A stretch of DNA of 64,000 nt from Paracoccaceae bacterium (lineage in GTDB: Bacteria > Pseudomonadota > Alphaproteobacteria > Rhodobacterales > Rhodobacteraceae): assembly GCA_020629115.1 (NCBI GenBank), contig JAHDDY010000001.1, positions 1 through 64,000 on the forward strand, written 5' to 3'. Both the position numbers and the translations under genes were made by a program. A model generated the notes under the pieces. That model was not told the DNA's origin and ran no database searches. It worked only from the letters and a program-made list of their open reading frames with translations. Within the stretch, counting starts at the first letter, position 1. Every line of letters begins with the position of its first letter. Shown in pieces: positions 46,512 through 54,856 of the stretch.

Positions 46512-47738
46512 ATGCCCATGATCCCCGATACTCCGATCGCCGACCTGAGCGGCGTGCGCGACCTGCCGCGCTGGTTCGCCACCGTCTTCGAAACGGTCAA
46601 CTGCCTCGCGCGGGGGCGGATCGACATCCAGCTGCCGGACGGGCGGTGGTTCCGGGCCGAGGGGGCGGCCCCGGGGCCGCACGGGGTGGTCATCTGCCAC
46701 GACAACCGCGTCTGGGGGCGCACCGTGCGGGAGGGGGCGGATATCGGGTTCGCGGAGGCGTACGTGGACGGATGGTGGTCGTCGCCCGATCTCCAGGCCG
46801 TGCTCGACGTGTCGCTGCTGAACAACGAGGAGATGGCGCGCAACCTGTCGCTCGGGCTGCTGGCCCGGCTCGTCGAGCGGACGCGGCACTGGCTGCGCCG
46901 CAACTCGCGCGCGGGATCGCGGCGGAACATCATGTCGCATTACGACCTCGGGAACGCCTTCTACGAGACGTGGCTCGACGGGTCGATGACCTATTCCTCC
47001 GCCCTGTTCCACCGGCCGGGCGAATCGCTGGAGACGGGACAGGCGAACAAGTATGGCGCCCTGTGCGACGCGCTGGCGCTCAAGCCGGACGAGACGGTGC
47101 TGGAGGTGGGCTGCGGCTGGGGCGGGTTCGCGGAGTACGCGGCGCTTGAGCGGGGGGCGAAGGTGCGGGGGATCACCATCTCGCCCGCGCAGCTCGACTA
47201 CGCGAAGAAGCGCATCCACCACGCCGGGCTTGCCGAGCGGGTGACGCTGGAATTGCGGGACTACCGCGCGCAGGAGGGGCAGTTCGATCACGTCGCCAGC
47301 ATCGAGATGTTCGAGGCGGTGGGGGAGCGCTACTGGCCGGTCTACTTCGACACCCTGCGCGACCGGCTGAAGCCGGGCGGGACGGCGAACCTCCAGATCA
47401 TCACTATCGCGGATCGCCTGTTCGAGAACTACCGCCGGAACGTGGATTTCGTGCAGAAGCACATCTTTCCGGGCGGGATGCTGCCATCGCGGGCGGCCCT
47501 GCGCCATCAGACGGATCGCGCGGGGCTGGTCTGGCGCGATTCTATCGAGTTCGGGGACAGTTATTCCGAGACGCTGCGGCGGTGGTCGACCGCGTTCAAC
47601 GCGCGGTGGGACGAGATCGCGCCGCTGGGGTTCGACGACCGGTTCCGGCGACTGTGGAACTTCTATCTGGCGAGCTGTGCGGCGTGCTTCCTGGCGGGAA
47701 CGACGGACGTGACGCAGGTGCGCCTGTCGCACGCCTGA
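46512..47738 (+). CDS. cfa: Cyclopropane-fatty-acyl-phospholipid synthase family protein
   Basis: SAM-dependent enzyme acting on double bonds of membrane phospholipid acyl chains. The 408-residue product has the SAM motif LEVGCGWGGFAEYA (197-210), the earlier MSHYDLGNAFYETWLD signature (about 138-153) and YWPVYFDTLRDRLKPGG. Either cyclopropanation or methylation giving branched or furan precursors is possible; sequence does not decide. The start is one of two nearby ATGs (46512 or 46518). Not linked directly to the DUF1365/FAD genes. Confidence 0.9.
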   Translation: MPMIPDTPIADLSGVRDLPRWFATVFETVNCLARGRIDIQLPDGRWFRAEGAAPGPHGVVICHDNRVWGRTVREGADIGFAEAYVDGWWSSPDLQAVLDVSLLNNEEMARNLSLGLLARLVERTRHWLRRNSRAGSRRNIMSHYDLGNAFYETWLDGSMTYSSALFHRPGESLETGQANKYGALCDALALKPDETVLEVGCGWGGFAEYAALERGAKVRGITISPAQLDYAKKRIHHAGLAERVTLELRDYRAQEGQFDHVASIEMFEAVGERYWPVYFDTLRDRLKPGGTANLQIITIADRLFENYRRNVDFVQKHIFPGGMLPSRAALRHQTDRAGLVWRDSIEFGDSYSETLRRWSTAFNARWDEIAPLGFDDRFRRLWNFYLASCAACFLAGTTDVTQVRLSHA

Positions 47739-47741
47739 GCC

Positions 47742-49169
47742 TCATGCCGGGTCGCGCACGGGGAGCGGGCCGCCATGGGCCAGCTCGACGAAGCGCGCGA
47801 CGCGCAGCAGTTCGGCCTCGCCCCTCGGCCGCCCGACGAGCTGCACCCCGACGGGCAGGCCGCGCGGGCCGAGGCCGACGGGGACGGACAGGGCCGGCAG
47901 GCCCGTGACCGTGGCGAGGAAGGCGAAGCGGAGCCAGTCCATGTAGCCCTCCAGCACCTGCCCCCCGACCTGCCGCACCCATTCCTCTGTCTGCGGGCGG
48001 GGCATGCAGCCGACGGTGGGCAGGGCGAGCACATCGTGGCGCTCGAAGAAAGCGAGCATCGCGTGGAACAGGCGGGAGCGGGCGACCTGCGCCTCGGCGA
48101 TGTCGTGGATGGTCAGCGATTCGCCGAAGACGGTGTTCTCCTCCAGCGTCGCCTTGAAGTGGCGGCGGATGGCGGGAGAGATGGTCCTGGCGGCGGTGGC
48201 CCAGGTCAAGCCGCGCAGGGTGTGGTAGGTGCGCTCCAGCCCGTCGATGTCGGGGGTGGCCTCCTCGACGATGGCCCCGCTGCGCTCCAGAAGGGCCATG
48301 GCCGCGGTCAGGTGCTCGCGCATCTCGGCATCGACCGCGCCGTAGCCGCCGAGATCGGGGCTGAAGCCGATGCGCGGAGCGGCGGCCTCGCGGCGGACAG
48401 CCTCGCGGAAGGGGGTCGGCGGGGCGGGGTAGGAGGTGGGAAAGCGCGGCTCGAAACCGGACATGGCGTCGAGGAACAGGGCGCAGTCCGTGACGGATCG
48501 CGCCATCGGGCCTTGCGCCCCCTCGATGAGGAAGGCCGCGTCCGGCGCACCGCCGCCCGCGCGTCCGGGCGAGGGGCGCAGGCCGACGATGCCGCAATAG
48601 GCGGCCGGGGTGCGCAGGGAGCCGCCGTGGTCGGAGCCGTGGCTGAGCCAGACCTCCCCCGTCGCCAGCCCCGCCGCCGCCCCGCCCGACGAGCCGCCCG
48701 CGTTCAGCACCGGGTCGTAGGGATTGCGGGTGACGCCGAAGACGTCGTTGAAGGTGTTGGCCCCCGCGCCCAGCTCGGGCGTGTTGGTCTTGCCGACGAC
48801 GAGACCGCCGCGCGCCTCGATCCGCTCGACGAGAGGGTCCGACGCGTCGGGGACGTGATCGGCCATGCCTATCGTGCCGAGGGTGGTGCGCACGCCCGCG
48901 ACGGGGGTGAGATCCTTGATGCCGAGGGGCAGGCCGCCGAGCCAGCCGGGATCGTCGCGCTCGCCCGCGTCGAGCCGGTCGACGGCCGCGTCCGCCCGGT
49001 CCCAGCAGGTCGTGGGCATGGCGTTGAGACGCGGCTCGACGGCGTCGGTCCGCTCGCGGGCGGCGGCGAGCAACTCGCGGGGCGAGACCTCGCGGCGGGC
49101 GAGCATGTCCACCACCTCGTGCGCCTCGCGGCGGCAGAGATCGGGGCCGGTGTAGGGAGCGTCGGTCAT
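47742..49169 (-). CDS. Amidase (amidase signature family)
   Basis: A 475-residue hydrolase with the Ser-cisSer-Lys triad: K85 in PLGIKDL, S160 in AGGSSGGAAAG and the nucleophile S184 in SDHGGSLRTPA. The gatA-specific context (gatB, gatC) is absent, so it is a general amidase rather than a tRNA amidotransferase subunit. Substrate unknown. The start MTDAPYTGPDLC is preferred over upstream in-frame codons. Convergent with the cfa gene, 3 bp apart. Confidence 0.92.
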   Translation of the reverse strand: MTDAPYTGPDLCRREAHEVVDMLARREVSPRELLAAARERTDAVEPRLNAMPTTCWDRADAAVDRLDAGERDDPGWLGGLPLGIKDLTPVAGVRTTLGTIGMADHVPDASDPLVERIEARGGLVVGKTNTPELGAGANTFNDVFGVTRNPYDPVLNAGGSSGGAAAGLATGEVWLSHGSDHGGSLRTPAAYCGIVGLRPSPGRAGGGAPDAAFLIEGAQGPMARSVTDCALFLDAMSGFEPRFPTSYPAPPTPFREAVRREAAAPRIGFSPDLGGYGAVDAEMREHLTAAMALLERSGAIVEEATPDIDGLERTYHTLRGLTWATAARTISPAIRRHFKATLEENTVFGESLTIHDIAEAQVARSRLFHAMLAFFERHDVLALPTVGCMPRPQTEEWVRQVGGQVLEGYMDWLRFAFLATVTGLPALSVPVGLGPRGLPVGVQLVGRPRGEAELLRVARFVELAHGGPLPVRDPA

Positions 49170-49263
49170 GGGGTCTCTCCGTGTCGGACGCCCCATCCTA
49201 TCCGCCTTCCGATGGCTCCGGCCACGAAATACGCGTATGACCCGTTCCCGGGGAGGAACGCGC

Positions 49264-49920
49264 ATGATGGACGAGGAACGGCTGCTGCGGACGGAGATCG
49301 TGGCGCGGTGCCGGGAGATGAACGCGAACGGGCTGAATCAGGGGACGTCGGGCAATATCTCGGCGCGGTGGGGCGGGCGGATGCTGGTGACGCCCTCGGC
49401 CACGCCCTACGACGCGATGACGCCGGAGAGTATCGCCTCGGTTGTGCTGGAGGACGCGGGGGGTGCGTATGACGGGCCGCTGAGACCCTCGACGGAGTGG
49501 CGGTTTCACCGGGCGCTGCTGTGCGCGCGGGCGGAGGCGGGGGCGGTGATCCACACGCACGCGCCTTGGTGCACGACGCTGGCGGTGGCGCGCAGGGCCA
49601 TTCCGGCCTGTCACTACATGGTCGCGGCCTTCGGGGGGAACGACGTGCGGTGCGCGGGGTATGCCCGGTACGGGACGGAAGCCCTGTCCGACCTGGTGCT
49701 GGAGGCGATGGAAGGCCGGACCGCCTGCCTGATGGCCAATCACGGGATGATCGTCATCGGGGAGACGCTTGAGCGGGCGATGTGGCGGGCGGTGGAGCTG
49801 GAGACGCTGGCGCGGCAGTATTGCCAGAGCCTGACCATCGGGGGGCCGGTGCTGCTGAGCGATGCGGAGATCGAGGACGCGCTGTCGGCCTTTGCCGGAT
49901 ACGGGTTGCGCAAGGCATGA
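49264..49920 (+). CDS. Class II aldolase/adducin family protein
   Basis: A 218-residue zinc enzyme of the fuculose-phosphate aldolase type. The N-terminal NGLNQGTSGNISAR phosphate-binding segment and the zinc histidines H97, H99 and H160 are present. It would cleave or epimerise a phosphorylated sugar; the substrate is unknown and no sugar kinase is adjacent. GGGGAGGAA precedes the ATG. Its stop overlaps the next gene (ATGA). Confidence 0.88.
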   Translation: MMDEERLLRTEIVARCREMNANGLNQGTSGNISARWGGRMLVTPSATPYDAMTPESIASVVLEDAGGAYDGPLRPSTEWRFHRALLCARAEAGAVIHTHAPWCTTLAVARRAIPACHYMVAAFGGNDVRCAGYARYGTEALSDLVLEAMEGRTACLMANHGMIVIGETLERAMWRAVELETLARQYCQSLTIGGPVLLSDAEIEDALSAFAGYGLRKA

Positions 49921-50549
49921 CGCCGGAGGACCTCGCGGCGCGGCATCCGCGCCTCTACCACGTCACGACACCGGGAATGCTGAGGTCGATCCGTCGTCAC
50001 GGATTGCTGAGCACCGCGCGAATCCGGGCGTTGATGGGTGTGGCGGATACCGGGCGGCGAGCCGATTCGGTGACGCTGACGCATCCCGACCATGGGACGA
50101 TGATCCTGACGGACCAGAAGCCGCTCGTCGAGGCGGGGCTAGCGCGGTGCCTGGACGACGGGCTGGAGCCGGACGACTGGCGGGCGATGCTCGACGGGCG
50201 GGCGTTCTTCTGGCCGAGCCGGTCGCATGCCGAGGGGCTGCTGCGGGCGGCGACGAATCGGGACCGGGCGCGGGACGTGCTGGTCCTCGATACGCTGGGC
50301 CTGGCGCGGGCGCATGGGGATCGCATGGCGCTGTCGCCGATCAATTCGGGGAACACGCGGCGCAGGCCCGCGCGGCGCGGGCTGGCGACGTATACGCCGC
50401 TGGGCGCAATGCCGCTCGCGAACTGGCGCAGGATGCGGCGGCGGGCCGGGGTCGTGACAGGGCTGGACGATATCCGGGAGGTCACGGTCGAGGGGGCGGT
50501 GCCCGATGCGGCCGACCATCTGCTCGACGTGATCGAGCATCGCCCCTGA
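49917..50549 (+). CDS. DUF7002-like protein
   Basis: A 210-residue protein starting LAARHPRLYHVTTPG and containing SIRRHGLLST, then D-Q-K-P-L and CLDDGLEPDDWRAMLDGRAFFWP and LSPINSGNTRRRP. I recognise this as the DUF7002 family of unknown function. The YH..T and GLLST elements recall ADP-ribosyltransferase folds, but no assignment is safe. Coupled to the aldolase gene by a 4-bp overlap. Confidence 0.65.
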   Translation: MTPEDLAARHPRLYHVTTPGMLRSIRRHGLLSTARIRALMGVADTGRRADSVTLTHPDHGTMILTDQKPLVEAGLARCLDDGLEPDDWRAMLDGRAFFWPSRSHAEGLLRAATNRDRARDVLVLDTLGLARAHGDRMALSPINSGNTRRRPARRGLATYTPLGAMPLANWRRMRRRAGVVTGLDDIREVTVEGAVPDAADHLLDVIEHRP

Positions 50550-50558
50550 TGCCGGGCC

Positions 50559-51275
50559 TCAGCCGCGCCAAGTGCGGACCGGGCCGGTATCGAGGTGGAT
50601 GAAGCCGGCGCGCGGGTAGTAGCCGACGCCGCCGGCCGCCATCTTCAGCGCCAGCTTGCGCACGGTATTGGTGGAGACGCCGGTGAGGCGGATGTCGGCG
50701 GCCATGCCGCGGACGTGGTAGCTGTTCTTCGCCACCGCACGGTTGCTGCGGCGGAGCATGCGGTTGGTGGCCTCGGAGCGGTAGCCGGAAACGACCGTGA
50801 TGGGATTGTCGAACCCGATCTCCTCCTGCACGAGGGACAGGAGGTCAATGAGGCCGCGGTCGATCTTCCGCACCTCGTCCCGGCGCCAGTCGCGCAGGAG
50901 GTGGTCGATCTCGCCGAGCGCGTCGTCGAACATGACCGGGCCGGAGCGGAATACGTCGTCGAAGATCTCGCCCGTGCGCTGGGCGCGGATCTTCAGCCGG
51001 TGCTCGCGGTTGTCGGCGTATCCGGCGACGACGCGCAAGGGCTTGCGCATCGGCTCGGGTACATCGAGGAAACGGGCGAGGGCCGGTTCGGGCTGAACCT
51101 CGGACAGGGTGTGGTACTCGACCCGCGCGCCCCATCCGCGATTGGCGCGGTAGGTGGCCACGGCGGCCCCGTCGAGACGGTCGTAGATCGGGCTCATCCC
51201 GGCGAAGGCGGGGCTTGCGCTCGCGGCGGCGCAGGTCGCGGCGGTCAGGAAGGAGCGGCGGGTGGTATCGGCCAT
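50559..51275 (-). CDS. DUF882/YcbK-type murein endopeptidase-like protein
   Basis: A 238-residue exported protein with a Tat-type signal (TRRSFL at 5-10) cleaved near residue 25. The C-terminal peptidase M15-like domain has zinc ligands H187 (SYHVRGMAADI), D194 and H227 (GFIHLDTG). These are the MepK/YcbK residues, so cleavage of peptidoglycan cross-links is likely. An N-terminal region of about 90 residues precedes the domain. Divergent from lysS. Confidence 0.88.
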   Translation of the reverse strand: MADTTRRSFLTAATCAAASASPAFAGMSPIYDRLDGAAVATYRANRGWGARVEYHTLSEVQPEPALARFLDVPEPMRKPLRVVAGYADNREHRLKIRAQRTGEIFDDVFRSGPVMFDDALGEIDHLLRDWRRDEVRKIDRGLIDLLSLVQEEIGFDNPITVVSGYRSEATNRMLRRSNRAVAKNSYHVRGMAADIRLTGVSTNTVRKLALKMAAGGVGYYPRAGFIHLDTGPVRTWRG

Positions 51276-51457
51276 GGCACGGATCGTCCCTTGTCGTACG
51301 GCGTATCGCTTCGTGTCCGGATGACCGTAAGGGTCGCTGGTTTAACAATCGTTAACGGCGCGAAAGGCCCCCCGTGCATTGACGCAAGCATTACCGGGGG
51401 GTTAGGGACCTGAAGCTCAGAAATCATTCCTTAACGTTCGTGACCGGATCCCGACCG

Positions 51458-53026
51458 ATGACCTCATTGCGCGACGCCGCCGAGACCGCGAAAGCCTGGC
51501 CCTTCGAAGAGGCGCGGCGACTCGTCAAGCGCTTCGAGCGCAAGCCGCCGGAAAAGGGGTACTGCCTGTTCGAGACGGGCTACGGCCCTTCCGGCCTGCC
51601 GCATATCGGCACGTTCGGCGAGGTGGCGCGGACGACGATGGTGCGCCGCGCCTTCGAGGCGATCAGCGACATTCCCACGCGGCTGGTCTGCTTCTCGGAC
51701 GATATGGACGGGATGCGGAAGATCCCCGACAACGTGCCCGATACCGACATGCTGGCCGCGCATCTGCACAAGCCGCTGACGGCGGTGCCCGACCCGTTCG
51801 GGACGCATGACAGCTTCGGGGATCACAACAACGCGATGCTGCGCCGGTTCCTCGACACGTTCGGCTTCGAGTACGAGTTCATCAGCGCGACCGAGTTCTA
51901 TCGCTCGGGCCGGTTCGACGCGACGCTGCTGCGCGCCGCCGAGCGGTACGACGACCTGATGGCGATCATGCTGAAATCGCTGCGCGAGGAGCGGCGGCAG
52001 ACCTACTCGATCTTCCTGCCGATCTCGCCGCAGACGGGGCGGGTGCTCTACGTGCCGATGAAGGAGGTGAACGCCAAGGACGGGACCGTCATCTTCGACG
52101 ACGAGGACGGGACGGAGACGACCCTGCCGGTGACGGGCGGAAACGTGAAGCTTCAGTGGAAACCCGATTTCGGGGCGCGCTGGGCGGCGCTCGACGTGGA
52201 TTTCGAGATGTACGGCAAGGACCACTCGACCAACACGCCAATCTACGACCGCATCTGCAAGACCCTGGGGGGTCGGGCGCCGGAGCATTTCACCTACGAA
52301 CTGTTTCTCGACGAGACCGGCGCGAAGATCTCGAAATCCGCCGGGAACGGGCTGACGATGGACGAATGGCTCGCCTATGCCCCGACCGAGAGTCTGAGCT
52401 ACTACATGTACCAGAAGCCCAAGACGGCGAAACGGCTGTATTTCGACGTGATTCCCAAGGCTGTGGACGAGTATCACCAGCAGCTTCGCGCCTTCCCGGA
52501 GCAGGATGTGGCCAAGCGGATCGCGAACCCGGTCTGGCACATCCACCGGGGCCGGCCGCCCGAGAGCGACATGCCGGTGAGCTTCTCGATGCTGCTGAAC
52601 CTCGCCAGCGCGGCCGGAGCGGAGGACAAGGAGACGCTGTGGGGCTTCATCCGACAGTACGCGCCCGAGGCGTCGCCCGAAAGCCATCCGGCGCTCGACG
52701 CGGCGGCGGCAGGGGCGGTGCGCTACTACCACGACCGGATCGCGCCCTTCAAGCAGCGCCGCGCACCCGACGAGAAGGAGCGCGCCGCACTGACGGACCT
52801 GCGCAACCGGCTCGCCAACGCGCCTGCGGGCCTCGACGGGGAGGCGCTTCAGTCCATCGTCTACGAGGTGGGCATGGCGCACGGGTTCGACCCGCTGCGT
52901 GACTGGTTCACGGCGATCTACGAGACCCTGCTCGGGCAGTCGCAGGGACCGCGCTTCGGCGGGTTCGTGGCGCTCTACGGGGTCCCGGAGACGGTGGCGC
53001 TGATCGACGGGACTTTGGAGATGTGA
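51458..53026 (+). CDS. lysK: Lysyl-tRNA synthetase, class I
   Basis: Charges tRNA-Lys; the class I form, unrelated to the common class II LysRS, is found in archaea and many alphaproteobacteria. The 522-residue product has the HIGH-like motif PHIG (48-51) in a Rossmann fold and the KMSKS-like KISKS (290-294). The [14 protein letters not shown] is preferred; a GTG 18 bp upstream is in frame. Confidence 0.96.
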   Translation: MTSLRDAAETAKAWPFEEARRLVKRFERKPPEKGYCLFETGYGPSGLPHIGTFGEVARTTMVRRAFEAISDIPTRLVCFSDDMDGMRKIPDNVPDTDMLAAHLHKPLTAVPDPFGTHDSFGDHNNAMLRRFLDTFGFEYEFISATEFYRSGRFDATLLRAAERYDDLMAIMLKSLREERRQTYSIFLPISPQTGRVLYVPMKEVNAKDGTVIFDDEDGTETTLPVTGGNVKLQWKPDFGARWAALDVDFEMYGKDHSTNTPIYDRICKTLGGRAPEHFTYELFLDETGAKISKSAGNGLTMDEWLAYAPTESLSYYMYQKPKTAKRLYFDVIPKAVDEYHQQLRAFPEQDVAKRIANPVWHIHRGRPPESDMPVSFSMLLNLASAAGAEDKETLWGFIRQYAPEASPESHPALDAAAAGAVRYYHDRIAPFKQRRAPDEKERAALTDLRNRLANAPAGLDGEALQSIVYEVGMAHGFDPLRDWFTAIYETLLGQSQGPRFGGFVALYGVPETVALIDGTLEM

Positions 53027-53085
53027 CGCCGGGCGCGATCGGTTTAGTTCAACGCCACGACGCGCCACCCCGAGGAGACCGTGCC

Positions 53086-54777
53086 ATGCCGAAGGATGTA
53101 TCCACCCCCGTCCCGCCCTGGGCGGCGGGCACCGAAGGACGAATGGACGAGCTGAACCCCGGCCTGACGGAGGAGCAGATCGCCATCGTCTGCAGCTACG
53201 GCGAGGAAGCGCGGTTCGAGGATGGCGCGTGGCTGTGGCGGGCGGGGCAGCGCGACACCGGCTTTCACCTCGTCCTGTCGGGCGAGGTCGAGGTGGTGGA
53301 CAGCAAATGCGCCGAGGAGCGCGTGATCATCACCCACGGGCGCGGCCATTACGGCGGCGAGATCTCCACCATGATCGGGCGCGGGGCGCTCGTCGGCGGG
53401 CGGGCCAAGGGCGAGGTGTCGGCCATCCGGCTCAGTTCCGCCCGCCTGCGCGAGATGATCGCGCTCGAATCGGAACTGGGCGAGACGGTCCTCCTGAGCT
53501 TCATCCTGCGGCGGATGCGGATGATCGCGGAGACGCAGGGGGACGTGACGCTCTACGGCATCGCGGCGGAGGCCGAGACGGGGACCCTGCGCTCGTTCCT
53601 GTCGCGCCACGGCGTACCGATGCATTTCGTCGATCTGGCGGAGGACGGGGCGGCGGCAAAGCTGGAACATCTGGGGGTGACGGCGGAGGATCGGCCCGTC
53701 GTGACGACGGGTCAGGGGATGCTCGTGCGCCCGTCCATCCGGGACCTGGCCGAGCATATCGGGATCGCGGCCGAGATCGAGAAGGACGCGCATTTCGACG
53801 TGGTGATCGTGGGCGGCGGTCCGGCGGGGCTGGCGGCGGCGGTGTACGGGGCGTCCGAGGGGCTGAGCGCGCTGGTGATCGAGAGCATCGCGCCGGGCGG
53901 GCAGGCGGCGACCTCTTCGCGGATCGAGAACTTCTTCGGCTTTCCGACCGGCATCTCCGGCCAGGCGCTGACGGGGCGCGGGTTCCTGCAGGCGCACAAG
54001 TTCGGTGCCGAGATCGCCCCCGCGCGCTGCATCGAGCGCATCGAATGCGGCACGCCGCATACCCTGTTCCTGGACGGGGGCGACCGGGTGACGGCGGGGG
54101 CGGTGGTCATCGCCTCGGGGGCCATCTACCGCGAGCCGCCCATCGAGAACCTCGACGATTTCACGGGGGGCGGCGTGCATTACGGCGCGAGCCACGTCGA
54201 GGCCCAGCTATGCAAGAATCGCGACGTGGCCATCGTGGGGGGCGGTAATTCGGCGGGTCAGGCGGCGGTGTTCCTCGCGGGTCACGCGCGCTGCGTGCGC
54301 ATCCTGATCCGAGGCGAGAGCCTCGCGTCGAGCATGTCGCAATACCTCATCGACCGGATCGAGCGGACGGCCAACATCGAGGTGCTGAACCATACGGAGG
54401 TCGCGGAGGCGCGGGGGGATACGCGGCTGGAGACGCTGTTGTTGAAGGACAGTCGCGACGGCTCGACGCGCGAGATCGAGACGCCGCAACTCTTCATCTT
54501 CATCGGCGCGGTGCCCGCGACCGGGTTCGTGCCCGGGAAGGTGACGCTCGACGGCAAGGGGTTCGTGCTGACCGGGCCGGACCTGGACGCAGAGGCGCTC
54601 GACGCGGCGGGTTGGCCGCTGGAGCGCAGGCCGACCCATCTGGAGACGAGCTGTCCGGGTATCTATGCCGTGGGGGACGTGCGCTCCGGGTCGGTGAAGC
54701 GGGTCGCCTCGGCGGTAGGCGAAGGGTCGGTCTGCATCCAGTTCGTGCATCAGGTGCTGGCCGACAGGGCCGGGTAG
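53086..54777 (+). CDS. cNMP-binding / Grx-like / TrxR-like flavoprotein fusion
   Basis: A 563-residue three-part protein: a cyclic-nucleotide-binding domain (about 25-140), a glutaredoxin/thioredoxin-like domain without a cysteine pair (about 150-232), and a thioredoxin-reductase-like FAD/NADPH module (from about 236, with GGGPAG 243-248 and a second GGGNSAGQAA). The redox CxxC of thioredoxin reductase is replaced by Y-G-A-S around 366-369, so it cannot work as a normal TrxR. A cyclic nucleotide- or metabolite-gated NAD(P)H oxidoreductase is inferred. AGGAGA precedes the ATG. Lies just upstream of an exporter gene. Confidence 0.85.
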   Translation: MPKDVSTPVPPWAAGTEGRMDELNPGLTEEQIAIVCSYGEEARFEDGAWLWRAGQRDTGFHLVLSGEVEVVDSKCAEERVIITHGRGHYGGEISTMIGRGALVGGRAKGEVSAIRLSSARLREMIALESELGETVLLSFILRRMRMIAETQGDVTLYGIAAEAETGTLRSFLSRHGVPMHFVDLAEDGAAAKLEHLGVTAEDRPVVTTGQGMLVRPSIRDLAEHIGIAAEIEKDAHFDVVIVGGGPAGLAAAVYGASEGLSALVIESIAPGGQAATSSRIENFFGFPTGISGQALTGRGFLQAHKFGAEIAPARCIERIECGTPHTLFLDGGDRVTAGAVVIASGAIYREPPIENLDDFTGGGVHYGASHVEAQLCKNRDVAIVGGGNSAGQAAVFLAGHARCVRILIRGESLASSMSQYLIDRIERTANIEVLNHTEVAEARGDTRLETLLLKDSRDGSTREIETPQLFIFIGAVPATGFVPGKVTLDGKGFVLTGPDLDAEALDAAGWPLERRPTHLETSCPGIYAVGDVRSGSVKRVASAVGEGSVCIQFVHQVLADRAG

Positions 54778-54856
54778 GACCGGAGCCGGCGGAGAAAGCG
54801 TGGCCCCCGGAGGCGGAAACGGGTATACGGACGCCGAGAACAGGAGTCCGCATATC

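Noticed and set aside
49917-50549. RNA 2'-phosphotransferase KptA or DarT-type toxin
   Set aside because: Only short similarities (YH..T, GLLST) to ADP-ribosyltransferase-like folds; the rest fits DUF7002 and no antitoxin gene is adjacent.
51342-51356. CtrA full site between the DUF882 gene and lysK
   Set aside because: TTAAC and GTTAAC are present, but the spacing is one base shorter than the consensus I know, so the match is not good enough.
53086-54777. Thioredoxin reductase (trxB)
   Set aside because: The redox-active CxxC is absent and additional N-terminal domains are present.
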